Below are positions 25,465 to 34,530 of a DNA stretch of 64,000 nucleotides, piece after piece. Every line of letters starts with the position of its first letter. Position 1 is the first letter of the stretch. The position numbers were made by a program, and so were the translations under genes. This DNA comes from Bacteroidota bacterium. Lineage in GTDB: Bacteria; Bacteroidota; Bacteroidia; Flavobacteriales; Flavobacteriaceae. Where the stretch lies: contig JAEXIT010000017.1 of the NCBI GenBank assembly GCA_023446155.1, positions 620,001 through 684,000 on the forward strand, written 5' to 3'. The notes under the pieces were generated by a model. The model made no database searches. It was given only the letters and a program-made list of their open reading frames with translations, and was not told the origin of the DNA.

Positions 25465-26403
25465 ATGAAAAATATAAAAAAATATTGTGCAATGGTATGC
25501 TCACTTTTCTTTACTGGTGTTATTTACGCTCAGGTAGGGGTTAATACAGCAAGTCCTAAGGCCAATTTGGACATAATAGGAAAAAATGGGGCTACCGATA
25601 TTGATGGTGTTCTCCCGCCAAGAATCACCCGGGCAGAATTAACTGCAAAAGGAGATACGGTGTATGGAGCTGGTCAGAATGGAGTGGTTATCTATATTAC
25701 GGATGTGACCGGTGGAGATGCTTTGTCGCAACGAATGCATATTAATGAAAAAGGGTATTATTTTTTTGATGCGGGAGTTAATTCCTGGCAAAAAATTATC
25801 GCCAATCCCTGGAATGTAATTGGAGGAACGACACAGGTGAGCACAAATACCGAAGACATTTATCAAAATGGAAATGTTGGTATAGGAGATTTTAGCGCAA
25901 CCGCTCCTACTCAAAAATTAGATATTGATGGAAGTGTACGAGTACGGAATATAGAGGATGGAAGTGTACGTGTTAATTATCCTTATGATATTGTAGCGAG
26001 CACAGATGGTACTTTGGCTGCTTCAAAGGGAAACAACGGAATGTGGCGATATGCTACAAATAATACTCTGGCTGTAATGACAGACTTTGATCATATATTA
26101 AATATAGGGTCTTCGACTGTTTCTACTATTACGTTGCCGCCGAATCCTAAAGTAGGAAGAATTGTTACTATTCGTATCGATGGCCATGTAAGTGGAACCT
26201 ATACTGTCGCGACTCCTGGCATAACACCAGCGGGTTATTTACCCATGAAGTATACCACAGTAGGTATTGTAACAGCAGCAAGTTATAAAAATACGATTAA
26301 ACCTAAAACAGCTGTAGAATTAGTATGGACAGGATATTTTGGTAGTGGGGGATTAGGCTGGGTTCAAATTGGAGGAGAAAATCAAATGGAAACGACTCCA
26401 TAA
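25465..26403 (+). CDS. Secreted protein of a tandem paralogous family, copy 3
   Basis: A 312-residue third copy. The frame runs from 25402, but the ATG at 25465 (MKNIKKYCAMVCSLFFTGVIYAQ) aligns with the starts of copies 1 and 2. Blocks in common are VGVNTASPKANLDIIGKNG, NGVVIYITDVTGGDALSQRM, SWQKIIANPWNVIGGTTQ, TQKLDIDGSVRVRNIEDGS, IVTIRIDGHVSGTYTVATPG, and GGLGWVQIGGENQ. It has a short polar tail. Copies 1 to 3 keep length and block order but differ throughout. They look like an established tandem family rather than a recent expansion. Function unknown. Confidence 0.72.
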   Translation: MKNIKKYCAMVCSLFFTGVIYAQVGVNTASPKANLDIIGKNGATDIDGVLPPRITRAELTAKGDTVYGAGQNGVVIYITDVTGGDALSQRMHINEKGYYFFDAGVNSWQKIIANPWNVIGGTTQVSTNTEDIYQNGNVGIGDFSATAPTQKLDIDGSVRVRNIEDGSVRVNYPYDIVASTDGTLAASKGNNGMWRYATNNTLAVMTDFDHILNIGSSTVSTITLPPNPKVGRIVTIRIDGHVSGTYTVATPGITPAGYLPMKYTTVGIVTAASYKNTIKPKTAVELVWTGYFGSGGLGWVQIGGENQMETTP

Positions 26404-26585
26404 GGAATAAGCCGTTTCAGAAATACGGATTATAGCCAAAAAATAGCTCTAGTAGGAGTTGCAAAAGTGAGCATAGAGCACTAAAAAAATGGATTGCTTT
26501 TATAGGATAACGTCAGTTCTTTTTTTGTCTGATTTATGGGCGTTTTTGCCTTTGAAACAGGGTAAGGTTTTAGCGATGAGATGAT

Positions 26586-26593
26586 TACATTTG
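26586..26593 (+). promoter_or_regulatory. Putative -7 box for the iron-type cassette
   Basis: TACATTTG lies 36 bases before the ATG at 26630. No good -33 element is at the right distance. The 226-base spacer before the gene holds nothing else that I recognise. Confidence 0.4.
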
Positions 26594-26629
26594 GGTTTGT
26601 AAAATGTAATTAATCTTAATAAAACAATT

Positions 26630-27748
26630 ATGCGCTGTATAAAAATGAGAATAGCCGTTTTGGTAGTATTGGTTGTAACAGTGTCGTGTTCCAGCGATTC
26701 CAACGAAGCTTCGGTAACTTCGGTTAAAACAATCACCGCCGATCCGACAAGTGCGTTAATGACCGTTAAAATGCTAACGGAATTTGATGCCTATACAAAG
26801 GATTCGCAACTTTATCCGCTGGATGCGGCCAAATTGAAGGGAATGTATACCAATACGGGAAATCCGTTTTCGGATCCGGCATTAAACACGTCCGGTGTTT
26901 CGCTTAGGGGTAAAACAGCCGACAATGCGAAATTGCAATTTGATTTTCTTTTTGAAAAAATGGGCGAAGTCGCTTTAGCGTATCAATCGCCGGCTGCAAA
27001 AGGTCAGAAAGGATCCTATGCAAGTGCGAGTGGCTCATCGGTTCGATTATTTAACGAAAACGGACTGGAAATTAATCAGGCCATTATTAAAGGTCTTATG
27101 GGGGCCGTTCTGTTGAACCAAACCTTAAATTTCTGTCTGGATCCGACTAATCTGAATGCTTTGGCCAACCAGGCGGAACGGGCAAAATTATGGGAAGAAG
27201 GATACAATTATATTTTTGGATATAAAGGTCCGGATAACACTAAAAAATACTACTGGGAAAGTTATTTGAATACCGTTAATGGGAATTCAAATTTTAACGG
27301 TATTACGCAGGATGTAAAGGAAGCTTTCGAAAAAGGTAAGGCGGCTATTTTGGCTGGGAATAATGGTGAACGGGATAAACAAATCGCAGTAATTAAAGAA
27401 AAGCTATCCAAAGTCGGAGCAATCAGAGCGGTGTATTATCTGAAAAAATCAAAAGAAAAACTGTCCGGAAGTACGGTAATCACCGGAGATATGGCGGCTG
27501 CATTCCACGGCTTATCAGAGGCGTTTGGCTTTATTAAAACATTGGCTTATACAAATGATCCAAAAACGAATGAACCGTATATTATAAAAAGCAAAACCGA
27601 AGAAATGAACAAGGCACTATTAGGAGGCGATAATGGATTTTGGGATGCCAACTACACCGGGACTCAAATTGATCTGCTTTCCGAAACAATAGCTAACACA
27701 TTTGGTTTTACTGTAGAACAAGCCACTGCTCAAGGTGGAAGTCACTAA
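26630..27748 (+). CDS. DUF4856-type lipoprotein of an imelysin cassette
   Basis: A 372-residue (or 367 from the ATG at 26645) exported lipoprotein. The hydrophobic core IAVLVVLVVTVSC ends in a lipobox Cys followed by SSDSNEAS. The mature part is helical, with segments such as GVSLRGKTADNAKLQFDFLF, AYQSPAAKGQKGSYAS, LWEEGYNYIFGYKG and a FHGLSEAFGFIKTLAYTND region. This fits the DUF4856 family, distant kin of imelysin and typically its neighbour in Bacteroidota. Imelysin-like proteins are linked to iron uptake and bind at the cell surface or in the periplasm. The ligand here is unknown. A hairpin terminator follows at 27755, so read-through to the next gene is uncertain. Confidence 0.78.
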   Translation: MRCIKMRIAVLVVLVVTVSCSSDSNEASVTSVKTITADPTSALMTVKMLTEFDAYTKDSQLYPLDAAKLKGMYTNTGNPFSDPALNTSGVSLRGKTADNAKLQFDFLFEKMGEVALAYQSPAAKGQKGSYASASGSSVRLFNENGLEINQAIIKGLMGAVLLNQTLNFCLDPTNLNALANQAERAKLWEEGYNYIFGYKGPDNTKKYYWESYLNTVNGNSNFNGITQDVKEAFEKGKAAILAGNNGERDKQIAVIKEKLSKVGAIRAVYYLKKSKEKLSGSTVITGDMAAAFHGLSEAFGFIKTLAYTNDPKTNEPYIIKSKTEEMNKALLGGDNGFWDANYTGTQIDLLSETIANTFGFTVEQATAQGGSH

Positions 27749-27754
27749 ACAAAC

Positions 27755-27786
27755 AAAAAAGAGTTCCGGTTTGGGAACTCTTTTTT
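27755..27786 (+). terminator. Intrinsic terminator or attenuator between DUF4856 and imelysin genes
   Basis: AAAAAAGAGTTCC and GGAACTCTTTTTT form a perfect hairpin with a short loop. In an apparent operon this could tune the downstream genes relative to the first. Confidence 0.8.
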
Positions 27787-27854
27787 GTCTTAAACGATAC
27801 AAAGGAGATGTTGTCCCTTTTGATAGCGTTTACTCAATTTTAAAGCAATTTTTT

Positions 27855-28982
27855 ATGGGAAAGCTAAAATGGTCATGGATCATGATAGGTGTACTGCTGT
27901 GCTACTGTGGCTCAGATCACAATGGACAAGATACAGCAGTGGATCGGTACGATAGAAAAGCAATACTGCTAAATTGGGCAGACAACCTAATCCTACCCTC
28001 CTTATCAGATTATAAGGCAAAAATAGAAGTGCTGAAAATTACAACCGACAATTTTGTAGCAACACCAAACGCGGTTACACTCGCAGTTGTACGGGAGAAA
28101 TGGTTGAATGCCTATAAAGCATATCAGTATGTTGCGCTGTTTAATATCGGAAAAGCCGATGAAATACAATTGAATAAATATTCGAATACCTATCCGACCG
28201 GAGCTGCGCAGATTGATGCCAAAATAGCTTCCGGGGATACAAACCTTGAAGGCGCTTCGTTTGATGTAATGCAAGGATTTCCAGCCTTAGACTATATGCT
28301 GTTCGGACTGAGTAGCGATACGAATGCGATAATCGATTTTTATAGTACCAATGCCAATGCTACCAAATACAAAAACTATCTGAAAGCCCTGGTAAACCGG
28401 TTGGATTTGCTACTGAATCAGGTCTACGACGATTGGCAATCCGGATATAAGGCGACTTTTATTTCCAAAAGCGACAATACCGCCTCGGGAAGTGTTAACC
28501 GGATGGTTAATGCCTATATTCAATTTTATGAAAAAGATATCCGAACCGCGAAAATTGGGTATCCGGCGGGTAAATTTTCAAATACAACCTTTCCGGATAA
28601 AGTAGAAGCCTATTACAGTAAAATCTATTCAAAAGAATTACTGAAGGAAGCAATCAATGCTGCTCAGGACTTTTTTGAAGGGAAGTATTTCGGAAAAAAT
28701 CAATACGGACCGTCGCTCAAAAGTTATCTGGAATACCTCGATAAAAAGGGGAACAATGAAGATGCAGCGGTGCTGTTAAGCGATTTAATCTTAAACCAGT
28801 TTGGTATCGCACGGGATACTGCAGAGGAGATGTTACCGGATTTAAGTCAGCAGGTTGTAACCGATAACGCCAAGATGATTGCCACCTTTACTGCTTTACA
28901 GCGCAATGTGGCCTATATGAAATCCGATATGACCTCGGCAATGAGTATTTCAATCGATTATGCAGATACCGATGGCGATTAA
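27855..28982 (+). CDS. Imelysin-family lipoprotein
   Basis: A 375-residue lipoprotein. The frame is open from 27735, but the ATG at 27855 (MGKLKWSWIMIGVLLCYCGS) gives a short lipoprotein signal with a Cys-Gly-Ser lipobox. The mature protein has imelysin-family traits: helical repeats beginning LLNWADNLILPSLSDYKAKI and AVREKWLNAYKAYQYVALFN, and FDVMQGFPALDYMLFGL, which corresponds to the GxHxxE-type region of imelysins, here with GFPALDY. The known family (IrpA, EfeO-related) acts in iron acquisition outside the inner membrane. It is followed 12 bases later by an HTTM protein and then a TonB receptor, a combination recurring in Bacteroidota. Confidence 0.85.
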   Translation: MGKLKWSWIMIGVLLCYCGSDHNGQDTAVDRYDRKAILLNWADNLILPSLSDYKAKIEVLKITTDNFVATPNAVTLAVVREKWLNAYKAYQYVALFNIGKADEIQLNKYSNTYPTGAAQIDAKIASGDTNLEGASFDVMQGFPALDYMLFGLSSDTNAIIDFYSTNANATKYKNYLKALVNRLDLLLNQVYDDWQSGYKATFISKSDNTASGSVNRMVNAYIQFYEKDIRTAKIGYPAGKFSNTTFPDKVEAYYSKIYSKELLKEAINAAQDFFEGKYFGKNQYGPSLKSYLEYLDKKGNNEDAAVLLSDLILNQFGIARDTAEEMLPDLSQQVVTDNAKMIATFTALQRNVAYMKSDMTSAMSISIDYADTDGD

Positions 28983-28994
28983 TAAATAGAGAAA

Positions 28995-30359
28995 ATGAAA
29001 CGATTTTATAACTATCTGAATAAAACAACGGAAGCAGCACCATTAGCAACCTTTCGCATACTTTTTGGACTCTTGATGTTTTTTAGTTTGGTCCGTTTTA
29101 TGGCTAATGGCTGGGTGAAAACACTATATATTGAACCCAAATTCTTTTTTTCCTATTACGAATTTGAATGGATAAAACCACTGGGCGTTTATACGTACCT
29201 TATTTTTCTGGTTTGTATGCTTTCGTGTCTGATGATAACACTGGGATACCGCTACCGATTGGGAGTTCTCTTGTTTTTTGTAAGCTTTACCTATATCGAA
29301 TTGATGGATAAAACCACCTATCTGAATCACTATTATTTTATCAGTGCGGTAGCGTTTATTCTGTTCTTTTTGCCGGCAAATGCCTACTATTCGGTTGATG
29401 CCTGGAAAAAACCAAAACGTGCGTTTCAGCAGATTCCGAATTGGTGTATCGATAGTCTGAAGCTTATGCTGGGAATTGTCTATTTTTATGCCGGTCTGGC
29501 AAAGGTTAATTCCGATTGGCTTTTTAGAGCCATGCCTCTAAAATTATGGCTCGCACCCAAATACGACCTGCCAGTATTGGGCTTCTTTCTCAAACAGGAA
29601 TGGGTTGCCTTCGCATTCAGTTGGGGAGGAATGCTGTATGATCTGCTGATACCGTTTCTGTTGCTGTACCGACGTACGAGGGGTTTGGCTTTTATGCTGG
29701 TTGTTTTTTTTCATGTGATCACACGAATATTATTCCCAATAGGAATGTTTCCGTTTATCATGATCTTTGCAACACTAATCTTCTTCGATGCAACATACCA
29801 TCACAAAGCATTAGCGTGGCTGAGTTATCTATTTAAGATTAATAAGTCGTTTTTCGACAATGCCAAAGTGCGGGTAACCAAAACACTTAGTGGTGCCGCA
29901 ATACGCATTCAGATATTGGTCGTGTTTTTTGTCGTACAATTGGTGTTCCCGTTTCGTTTTCTCTTATATCCGGGGGAATTATTCTGGACAGAAGAGGGCT
30001 TCCGTTTTTCCTGGCGTGTGATGTTGATGGAAAAAGCCGGATATGCTCAGTTTGTAATAAAAGATGCCAAAACGGGTCATTCTTTTTATATCGAAAATGA
30101 TCAGTTTTTAACACCTTTTCAGGAAAAACAAATGGCTTTTCAACCGGATTTTATCGTAGAATACGCACACTTTCTTCACGATTATTACCAGAAAAAAGGG
30201 ATTAACGATCCTATTGTCACGGTCGAAAGTTATGTAACCCTAAATGGAAGGCCTGGAAAAATATATATCAATCCGACCGTAAATCTGGCAAAGGAAAGGG
30301 ATTGCTTTTTACATAAAAATTGGATAGTACCGTTTGACGATGAAATTAAAGGGCTTTAG
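28995..30359 (+). CDS. HTTM domain membrane protein (vitamin K-dependent carboxylase-like)
   Basis: A 454-residue polytopic protein. It begins with TTEAAPLATFRILFGLLMFFSLVRF, a start typical of HTTM (horizontally transferred transmembrane) proteins related to gamma-glutamyl carboxylase. It has about eight or more membrane helices up to about residue 325. The sequence IDSLKLMLGIVYFYAGLAKVNSDWL contains the GLAK(V/L)N motif of the family. A soluble C-terminal half (about 326-454) follows. The family is named for similarity to vitamin K-dependent carboxylase; bacterial members in iron cassettes have no proven activity. It overlaps the TonB receptor gene by 20 bases, which suggests translational coupling. 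Confidence 0.85.
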   Translation: MKRFYNYLNKTTEAAPLATFRILFGLLMFFSLVRFMANGWVKTLYIEPKFFFSYYEFEWIKPLGVYTYLIFLVCMLSCLMITLGYRYRLGVLLFFVSFTYIELMDKTTYLNHYYFISAVAFILFFLPANAYYSVDAWKKPKRAFQQIPNWCIDSLKLMLGIVYFYAGLAKVNSDWLFRAMPLKLWLAPKYDLPVLGFFLKQEWVAFAFSWGGMLYDLLIPFLLLYRRTRGLAFMLVVFFHVITRILFPIGMFPFIMIFATLIFFDATYHHKALAWLSYLFKINKSFFDNAKVRVTKTLSGAAIRIQILVVFFVVQLVFPFRFLLYPGELFWTEEGFRFSWRVMLMEKAGYAQFVIKDAKTGHSFYIENDQFLTPFQEKQMAFQPDFIVEYAHFLHDYYQKKGINDPIVTVESYVTLNGRPGKIYINPTVNLAKERDCFLHKNWIVPFDDEIKGL

Positions 30360-32790
30360 TACGTTGATCGTCACGTTGGTGACCACAATCTGTTTTTCGC
30401 AATACGATATTAAGGGGAGTATAGTCGATTTTGAAAAACAGTTACCGATTACCGGAGTAGAAATCGTTAATGTTAGCAATAATAGCTTGACGCGATCGGA
30501 TAAAAAAGGGGCGTTTCTTTTTCCGAAAGTAAAACCCGGTGAATATCGATTGGTCTTTCTATCGGACGACTTCCGTTTGTATGAAGAGCGGGTAACTGTG
30601 GTTGATCAGAATGTGAACCTGCAGATAGTGTTGCATCCGTTGCAAATCAGGCTTAATGAGATTTTGATCAAAAAAAGGAAGAAAGAAGTATTTGCAATGG
30701 CGCGGTTACGGGATGTGGAGGAAACGGCGATTTATGCCGGTAAAAAAACAGAAGTGGTTGTGGTGGATCGTATGATGGGCAATCGGGCTTTAAATGTTCC
30801 ACGTCAGGTGTTTGCACAAGTGGTCGGACTGAATATTTATGAAAGTGATAACAGCGGTTTGCAATTGAATATAGGAGGAAGAGGATTGGATCCGAATCGT
30901 TCGGCCCATTTTAATATCCGTCAGAATGATTACGATTGTAGTGCCGATATCTTAGGATATCCCGAAAGTTATTATACACCGCCAACTGAGGGACTGGACC
31001 GGATACAGATCGTGAGAGGCGCCGCATCCTTACAATACGGAACGCAGTTTGGAGGATTGATCAATTTTAAAATGAAAAATCCCGATCCGGACACAAAGCT
31101 TCGCTTGTTACACAGACAAACAGCGGGTTCTAACAAACTGTTTACGAGTTTTACCAGTTTAAGCGGAACCAAAGGAAAATTCAGTTATTATACCTTTTTT
31201 AATTATAAATCGGGTGATGGCTTTCAACCGAATTCCAAATTCGACGCGAAAAACTATTTCGGTAGTTTCCGATACCGGTTTACGGCTAAAACTAATTTGC
31301 GTTTCGATTATACTTATTTTCGGTATTTGGCGCAGCAACCGGGCGGACTAACGGATAAGATGTTTTACGAAGATGCCTTTCAGAGTAATCGGAAACGAAA
31401 TTGGTTTGCGGTCGACTGGAATCTTTTTTCACTACAGTTAAAACATGCCATTACACCAAAAAATGATTGGAGTGTCAATTTGTTTGGATTATATGCCAGT
31501 CGAAAAGCGCTTGGATTTCGCTCCAATCGTGTCTTTCAGGAAGATCGCATGGGGATGGTTCGTGATTTGATCACCGGAAAGTTTGCCAATTGGGGTGTCG
31601 AAACACGGATGTTACAACGGTACGGTTTTTTGGGGAATGAAAATGCCTTTGTTGTCGGTTTTAAATACTACCAGTCGGATAATACAGCCAAACAAGGACC
31701 CGGTAGTTCCGGAAGTAGCGCTGATTTTGATTTTGCAACAGCAGAATTTCCATATTATCAAAACCAGTCCGATTATAACTATCCGAATTGCAATCTGGCT
31801 GTATTCGGAGAAAATATTTTTAGGATCACCAATACGTTTTCGATTACTCCGGGAATTCGCATGGAAAAGATTTCCACACGGGCAAAAGGTTTTTATCGAA
31901 AAATCAACCGCGATAATGCAGGAAATGTCATTTTTGATCAGACTTTGGAAGAAGACAACCAGCTAAATCGTTCGTTTGCCCTTTTAGGAATCGGATTCAG
32001 TTATAAGCCATTAAAAGCGCTCGAATCGTATCTGAACTTTTCACAGAATTACCGGTCGGTTACCTTTAATGACATCCGGATTTCGGAACCGTCCTATAAG
32101 ATTGATGAAAACCTCAAAGATGAAAAAGGATATACGTTTGATTTCGGAATCCGAGGCCGACTGAAGGACAAGCTTACCTACGATATCAGTGCGTTCGGAT
32201 TGGCCTACAAAGGACGTTTGGGGCAGATTATTAAAGAGACGGAAGATTACAGGATTATCCGATTTCGCACGAATGTGGGGGATGCGTTTATCTACGGGAT
32301 GGAAATTTTTGCCGATTTGAGTTTGCAGAAAATACTTTTTAATCCGGCGAATACGAATTTTAAATGGAATGTGTTTAACAATCTGGCTGTGACAAAATCG
32401 GAATATACCCGTTCAAAACAACCCGGAATACAGGGGAATGAAGTGGAATTTATCCCAATGATCAATCTTAAAACCGGTATGACATTCGGGTATAAAAAAC
32501 TAATGACCAATATACAGCTGACGTATATGAGTGATCAGTATACCGATGCGACCAACAGTAAACAGGACAAAAACGAAAATATCAGGGGAATTGAAGGACA
32601 GGTTCCGGCCTATTATGTTGCCGATTGGTCGCTATCGTATGCATTTGCAAAATATTTTGTGATAGAAACCGGTATCAATAATCTTACAAATACGATTTAT
32701 TTTACAAGACGGGCAACCGGTTATCCGGGGCCGGGAATTATACCATCGGCCCCCAGGGCGTGCTATGCTACGCTTCAGTTGCGCTTCTAA
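30340..32790 (+). CDS. TonB-dependent receptor, FecA-like
   Basis: An outer-membrane receptor of 816 residues. The ATG at 30340 gives a signal peptide MKLKGFSTLIVTLVTTICFSQ; the frame opens two codons earlier. Next is a carboxypeptidase-like regulatory beta-domain (about 22-105, YDIKGSIVDFEKQLPITGVEI). The plug follows, with TEVVVVDRMMGNRALNVPRQ, RGLDPNRSAHFNIRQNDYDC and RIQIVRGAASLQYGTQFGGLINF. Then comes a beta-barrel ending YATLQLRF with a C-terminal Phe. The plug sequence resembles ferric citrate-type receptors. With imelysin, DUF4856 and HTTM upstream, iron or a metal chelate is the likely substrate. No Fur box was located. Confidence 0.9.
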   Translation: MKLKGFSTLIVTLVTTICFSQYDIKGSIVDFEKQLPITGVEIVNVSNNSLTRSDKKGAFLFPKVKPGEYRLVFLSDDFRLYEERVTVVDQNVNLQIVLHPLQIRLNEILIKKRKKEVFAMARLRDVEETAIYAGKKTEVVVVDRMMGNRALNVPRQVFAQVVGLNIYESDNSGLQLNIGGRGLDPNRSAHFNIRQNDYDCSADILGYPESYYTPPTEGLDRIQIVRGAASLQYGTQFGGLINFKMKNPDPDTKLRLLHRQTAGSNKLFTSFTSLSGTKGKFSYYTFFNYKSGDGFQPNSKFDAKNYFGSFRYRFTAKTNLRFDYTYFRYLAQQPGGLTDKMFYEDAFQSNRKRNWFAVDWNLFSLQLKHAITPKNDWSVNLFGLYASRKALGFRSNRVFQEDRMGMVRDLITGKFANWGVETRMLQRYGFLGNENAFVVGFKYYQSDNTAKQGPGSSGSSADFDFATAEFPYYQNQSDYNYPNCNLAVFGENIFRITNTFSITPGIRMEKISTRAKGFYRKINRDNAGNVIFDQTLEEDNQLNRSFALLGIGFSYKPLKALESYLNFSQNYRSVTFNDIRISEPSYKIDENLKDEKGYTFDFGIRGRLKDKLTYDISAFGLAYKGRLGQIIKETEDYRIIRFRTNVGDAFIYGMEIFADLSLQKILFNPANTNFKWNVFNNLAVTKSEYTRSKQPGIQGNEVEFIPMINLKTGMTFGYKKLMTNIQLTYMSDQYTDATNSKQDKNENIRGIEGQVPAYYVADWSLSYAFAKYFVIETGINNLTNTIYFTRRATGYPGPGIIPSAPRACYATLQLRF

Positions 32791-32908
32791 AGCAGTTTTC
32801 CGACACTGTAAAATGTGGACCATCAATCGTTCCGATGCAAAAAAAATGGATCCGAATATGCAATTTATAATAATGTTAAAGTTTTTCCCGCGGATGGAAT
32901 AAATGTGT

Positions 32909-32916
32909 TATATTTG
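32909..32916 (+). promoter_or_regulatory. Bacteroidota-type -7 box for guaB
   Basis: TATATTTG followed by C lies 26 bases before the guaB ATG. The -33 region (about 32883-32890) has only GTTTTT. The leader of about 20 bases contains the imperfect direct repeat CAATT/CAAATT. Confidence 0.6.
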
Positions 32917-32942
32917 CATGCAATTCAACTACAAATTGCAAC

Positions 32943-34415
32943 ATGAAAGCACACACAGCTAAAATCATCGGGGAAGGTCTAACCTATGATGATGTTCTAC
33001 TCGTTCCGAATTATTCAGAAATCCTGCCACGGGAAGTAAGTATCAAAACGAAGTTTTCAAAAAATATTACCCTAAACGTACCGGTTGTTTCGGCTGCTAT
33101 GGATACGGTTACCGAAAGTGCTATGGCTATTGCAATGGCGCAGGAAGGCGGTATCGGTGTTTTGCATAAAAACATGACGATCGAGCAACAGGCTGCCGAA
33201 GTACGAAAAGTGAAAAGAGCCGAATCGGGAATGATTATCGACCCGGTTACGTTGCCACTTACGGCAACGGTAGGCGATGCCAAACTGGCCATGCGTGAAT
33301 TCAGTATCGGAGGGATACCGGTAGTGGATGAAAATCAAATCCTAAAAGGAATCGTTACCAACCGTGATCTGCGTTTCGAAAAAGACAATGCCCGTTTGAT
33401 TACGGAGGTAATGACATCCGAGAAGCTGGTAACAGCCGGAGAAGGAACCACATTAGCTACGGCTGAAGAAATTCTGCAACAAAACAAAATTGAAAAATTA
33501 CCGGTAGTTAACAACGAACATAAACTTGTTGGGTTGATTACGTTCCGGGATATCACCAAATTAACACAAAAACCAAACGCTAATAAAGATAAATTCGGAC
33601 GTTTGCGTGTAGCTGCTGCATTAGGGGTCACAAACGATGCAGTCGACAGAGCTACGGCTTTGGTAAATGCAGGTGTAGATGCAGTGATCATCGATACGGC
33701 ACACGGACATACCAAAGGCGTGGTGGGTGTTTTAAAACAAGTAAAAGAAAAATTCCCGCAACTGGATGTGGTGGTAGGTAATATCGCTACACCGGAAGCG
33801 GCTTTATATTTAGCTGAAAATGGTGCCGATGCTGTTAAAGTAGGAATCGGACCGGGGTCCATCTGTACTACCCGAGTGGTAGCCGGAGTAGGTTTTCCAC
33901 AGTTTTCGGCTGTATTGGAAGTAGCGGCCGCTTTGCGAGGTACCGGAGTTCCCGTTATTGCCGACGGAGGGATCCGTTATACCGGTGATATTCCAAAAGC
34001 CATCGCTGCCGGAGCCGACTGTGTGATGTTGGGATCGCTATTAGCAGGAACCAAAGAATCACCGGGTGAAACCATTATTTTCGAAGGTAGAAAATTCAAA
34101 TCCTACCGCGGAATGGGATCGGTGGAAGCGATGAAAGAAGGGTCAAAAGACCGTTATTTCCAAGATGTGGAAGACGATGTGAAAAAACTTGTTCCGGAAG
34201 GAATCGTAGGACGTGTACCGTATAAAGGAGAGTTAAACGAAAGTATGCTGCAGTTTGTTGGCGGACTACGTGCCGGTATGGGGTATTGTGGAGCAAAAGA
34301 CATTCAGACCCTACAGGAAACGGGTCGATTTGTTCGTATCACGGCCAGCGGAATCGGAGAGAGTCACCCGCACAACGTAACCATTACAAAAGAAGCACCA
34401 AACTATTCGCGATAA
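32943..34415 (+). CDS. guaB: Inosine-5'-monophosphate dehydrogenase
   Basis: A 490-residue enzyme catalysing NAD-dependent IMP to XMP conversion, the committed step to GMP. The N-terminus LTYDDVLLVPNYSEILP and MDTVTESAMAIAMAQEGGIG are diagnostic. Two CBS domains occupy about 95-208 (FSIGGIPVVDE, IEKLPVVNNEHKLVGLIT) and would bind nucleotides for regulation. The catalytic loop is GIGPGSICTTR with Cys308, followed by DGGIRYTGDIPKAIAAGAD, the flap (SYRGMGSVEAM) and VPYKGELNE. The full bacterial length of about 490 residues is present. It is monocistronic, between its own promoter and a terminator. Confidence 0.97.
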   Translation: MKAHTAKIIGEGLTYDDVLLVPNYSEILPREVSIKTKFSKNITLNVPVVSAAMDTVTESAMAIAMAQEGGIGVLHKNMTIEQQAAEVRKVKRAESGMIIDPVTLPLTATVGDAKLAMREFSIGGIPVVDENQILKGIVTNRDLRFEKDNARLITEVMTSEKLVTAGEGTTLATAEEILQQNKIEKLPVVNNEHKLVGLITFRDITKLTQKPNANKDKFGRLRVAAALGVTNDAVDRATALVNAGVDAVIIDTAHGHTKGVVGVLKQVKEKFPQLDVVVGNIATPEAALYLAENGADAVKVGIGPGSICTTRVVAGVGFPQFSAVLEVAAALRGTGVPVIADGGIRYTGDIPKAIAAGADCVMLGSLLAGTKESPGETIIFEGRKFKSYRGMGSVEAMKEGSKDRYFQDVEDDVKKLVPEGIVGRVPYKGELNESMLQFVGGLRAGMGYCGAKDIQTLQETGRFVRITASGIGESHPHNVTITKEAPNYSR

Positions 34416-34420
34416 AACAT

Positions 34421-34454
34421 AAAAAAACCTGATATGAAAATATCAGGTTTTTTT
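34421..34454 (+). terminator. Intrinsic terminator after guaB
   Basis: AAAAAAACCTGATA pairs with TATCAGGTTTTTTT around a TGAAAA loop, 5 bases after the guaB stop. The A run on the left makes it potentially bidirectional, serving the convergent antiporter gene ending at 34531 too. Confidence 0.85.
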
Positions 34455-34465
34455 ATGTTTTATCC

Positions 34466-34498
34466 AGACCTGTCAGGTTTCTAAAATCTGACAGGTCT
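34466..34498. repeat. Palindrome of the ACCTGTCAGG/CTGACAGGT type
   Basis: AGACCTGTCAG (34466-34476) and CTGACAGGTCT (34488-34498) form an 11-base perfect inverted repeat with an 11-base loop, between convergent genes. From memory, similar palindromes occur between genes in Flavobacterium genomes. Copy number here cannot be assessed; only this one is seen in the window. Confidence 0.6.
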
Positions 34499-34530
34499 TG
34501 GTCTTTAGTTAGGCTGGTAACAGGTCTTTT

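Larger units (their letters stand above)
23164..26403 (+). repeat. Tandem array of three diverged gene copies
   Basis: Three head-to-tail paralogues of about 0.95 kb each. They share the start (signal peptide then xGxNTxxPKAxLDIxxxNG), the middle (NGxxIYITDVxGG), a second LD[IV]xG block and the end GGLGWVQIGG. The starts are 1226 and 1075 bases apart. The intergenic spacers (284 and 118 bases) are not obviously similar to one another. Confidence 0.8.

Noticed and set aside
23164..26403. T9SS C-terminal sorting domain on the tandem secreted proteins
   Set aside because: The common ends GGLGWVQIGG do not show the usual sorting-domain pattern (conserved PNP, LxVxDxxGR and KxVV type blocks), so no T9SS claim is made.
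33335..33862. Minus-strand frame of 175 codons inside guaB
   Set aside because: Antisense shadow of a conserved gene, rich in Ser and Thr as expected from the reverse of Ala/Gly codons.
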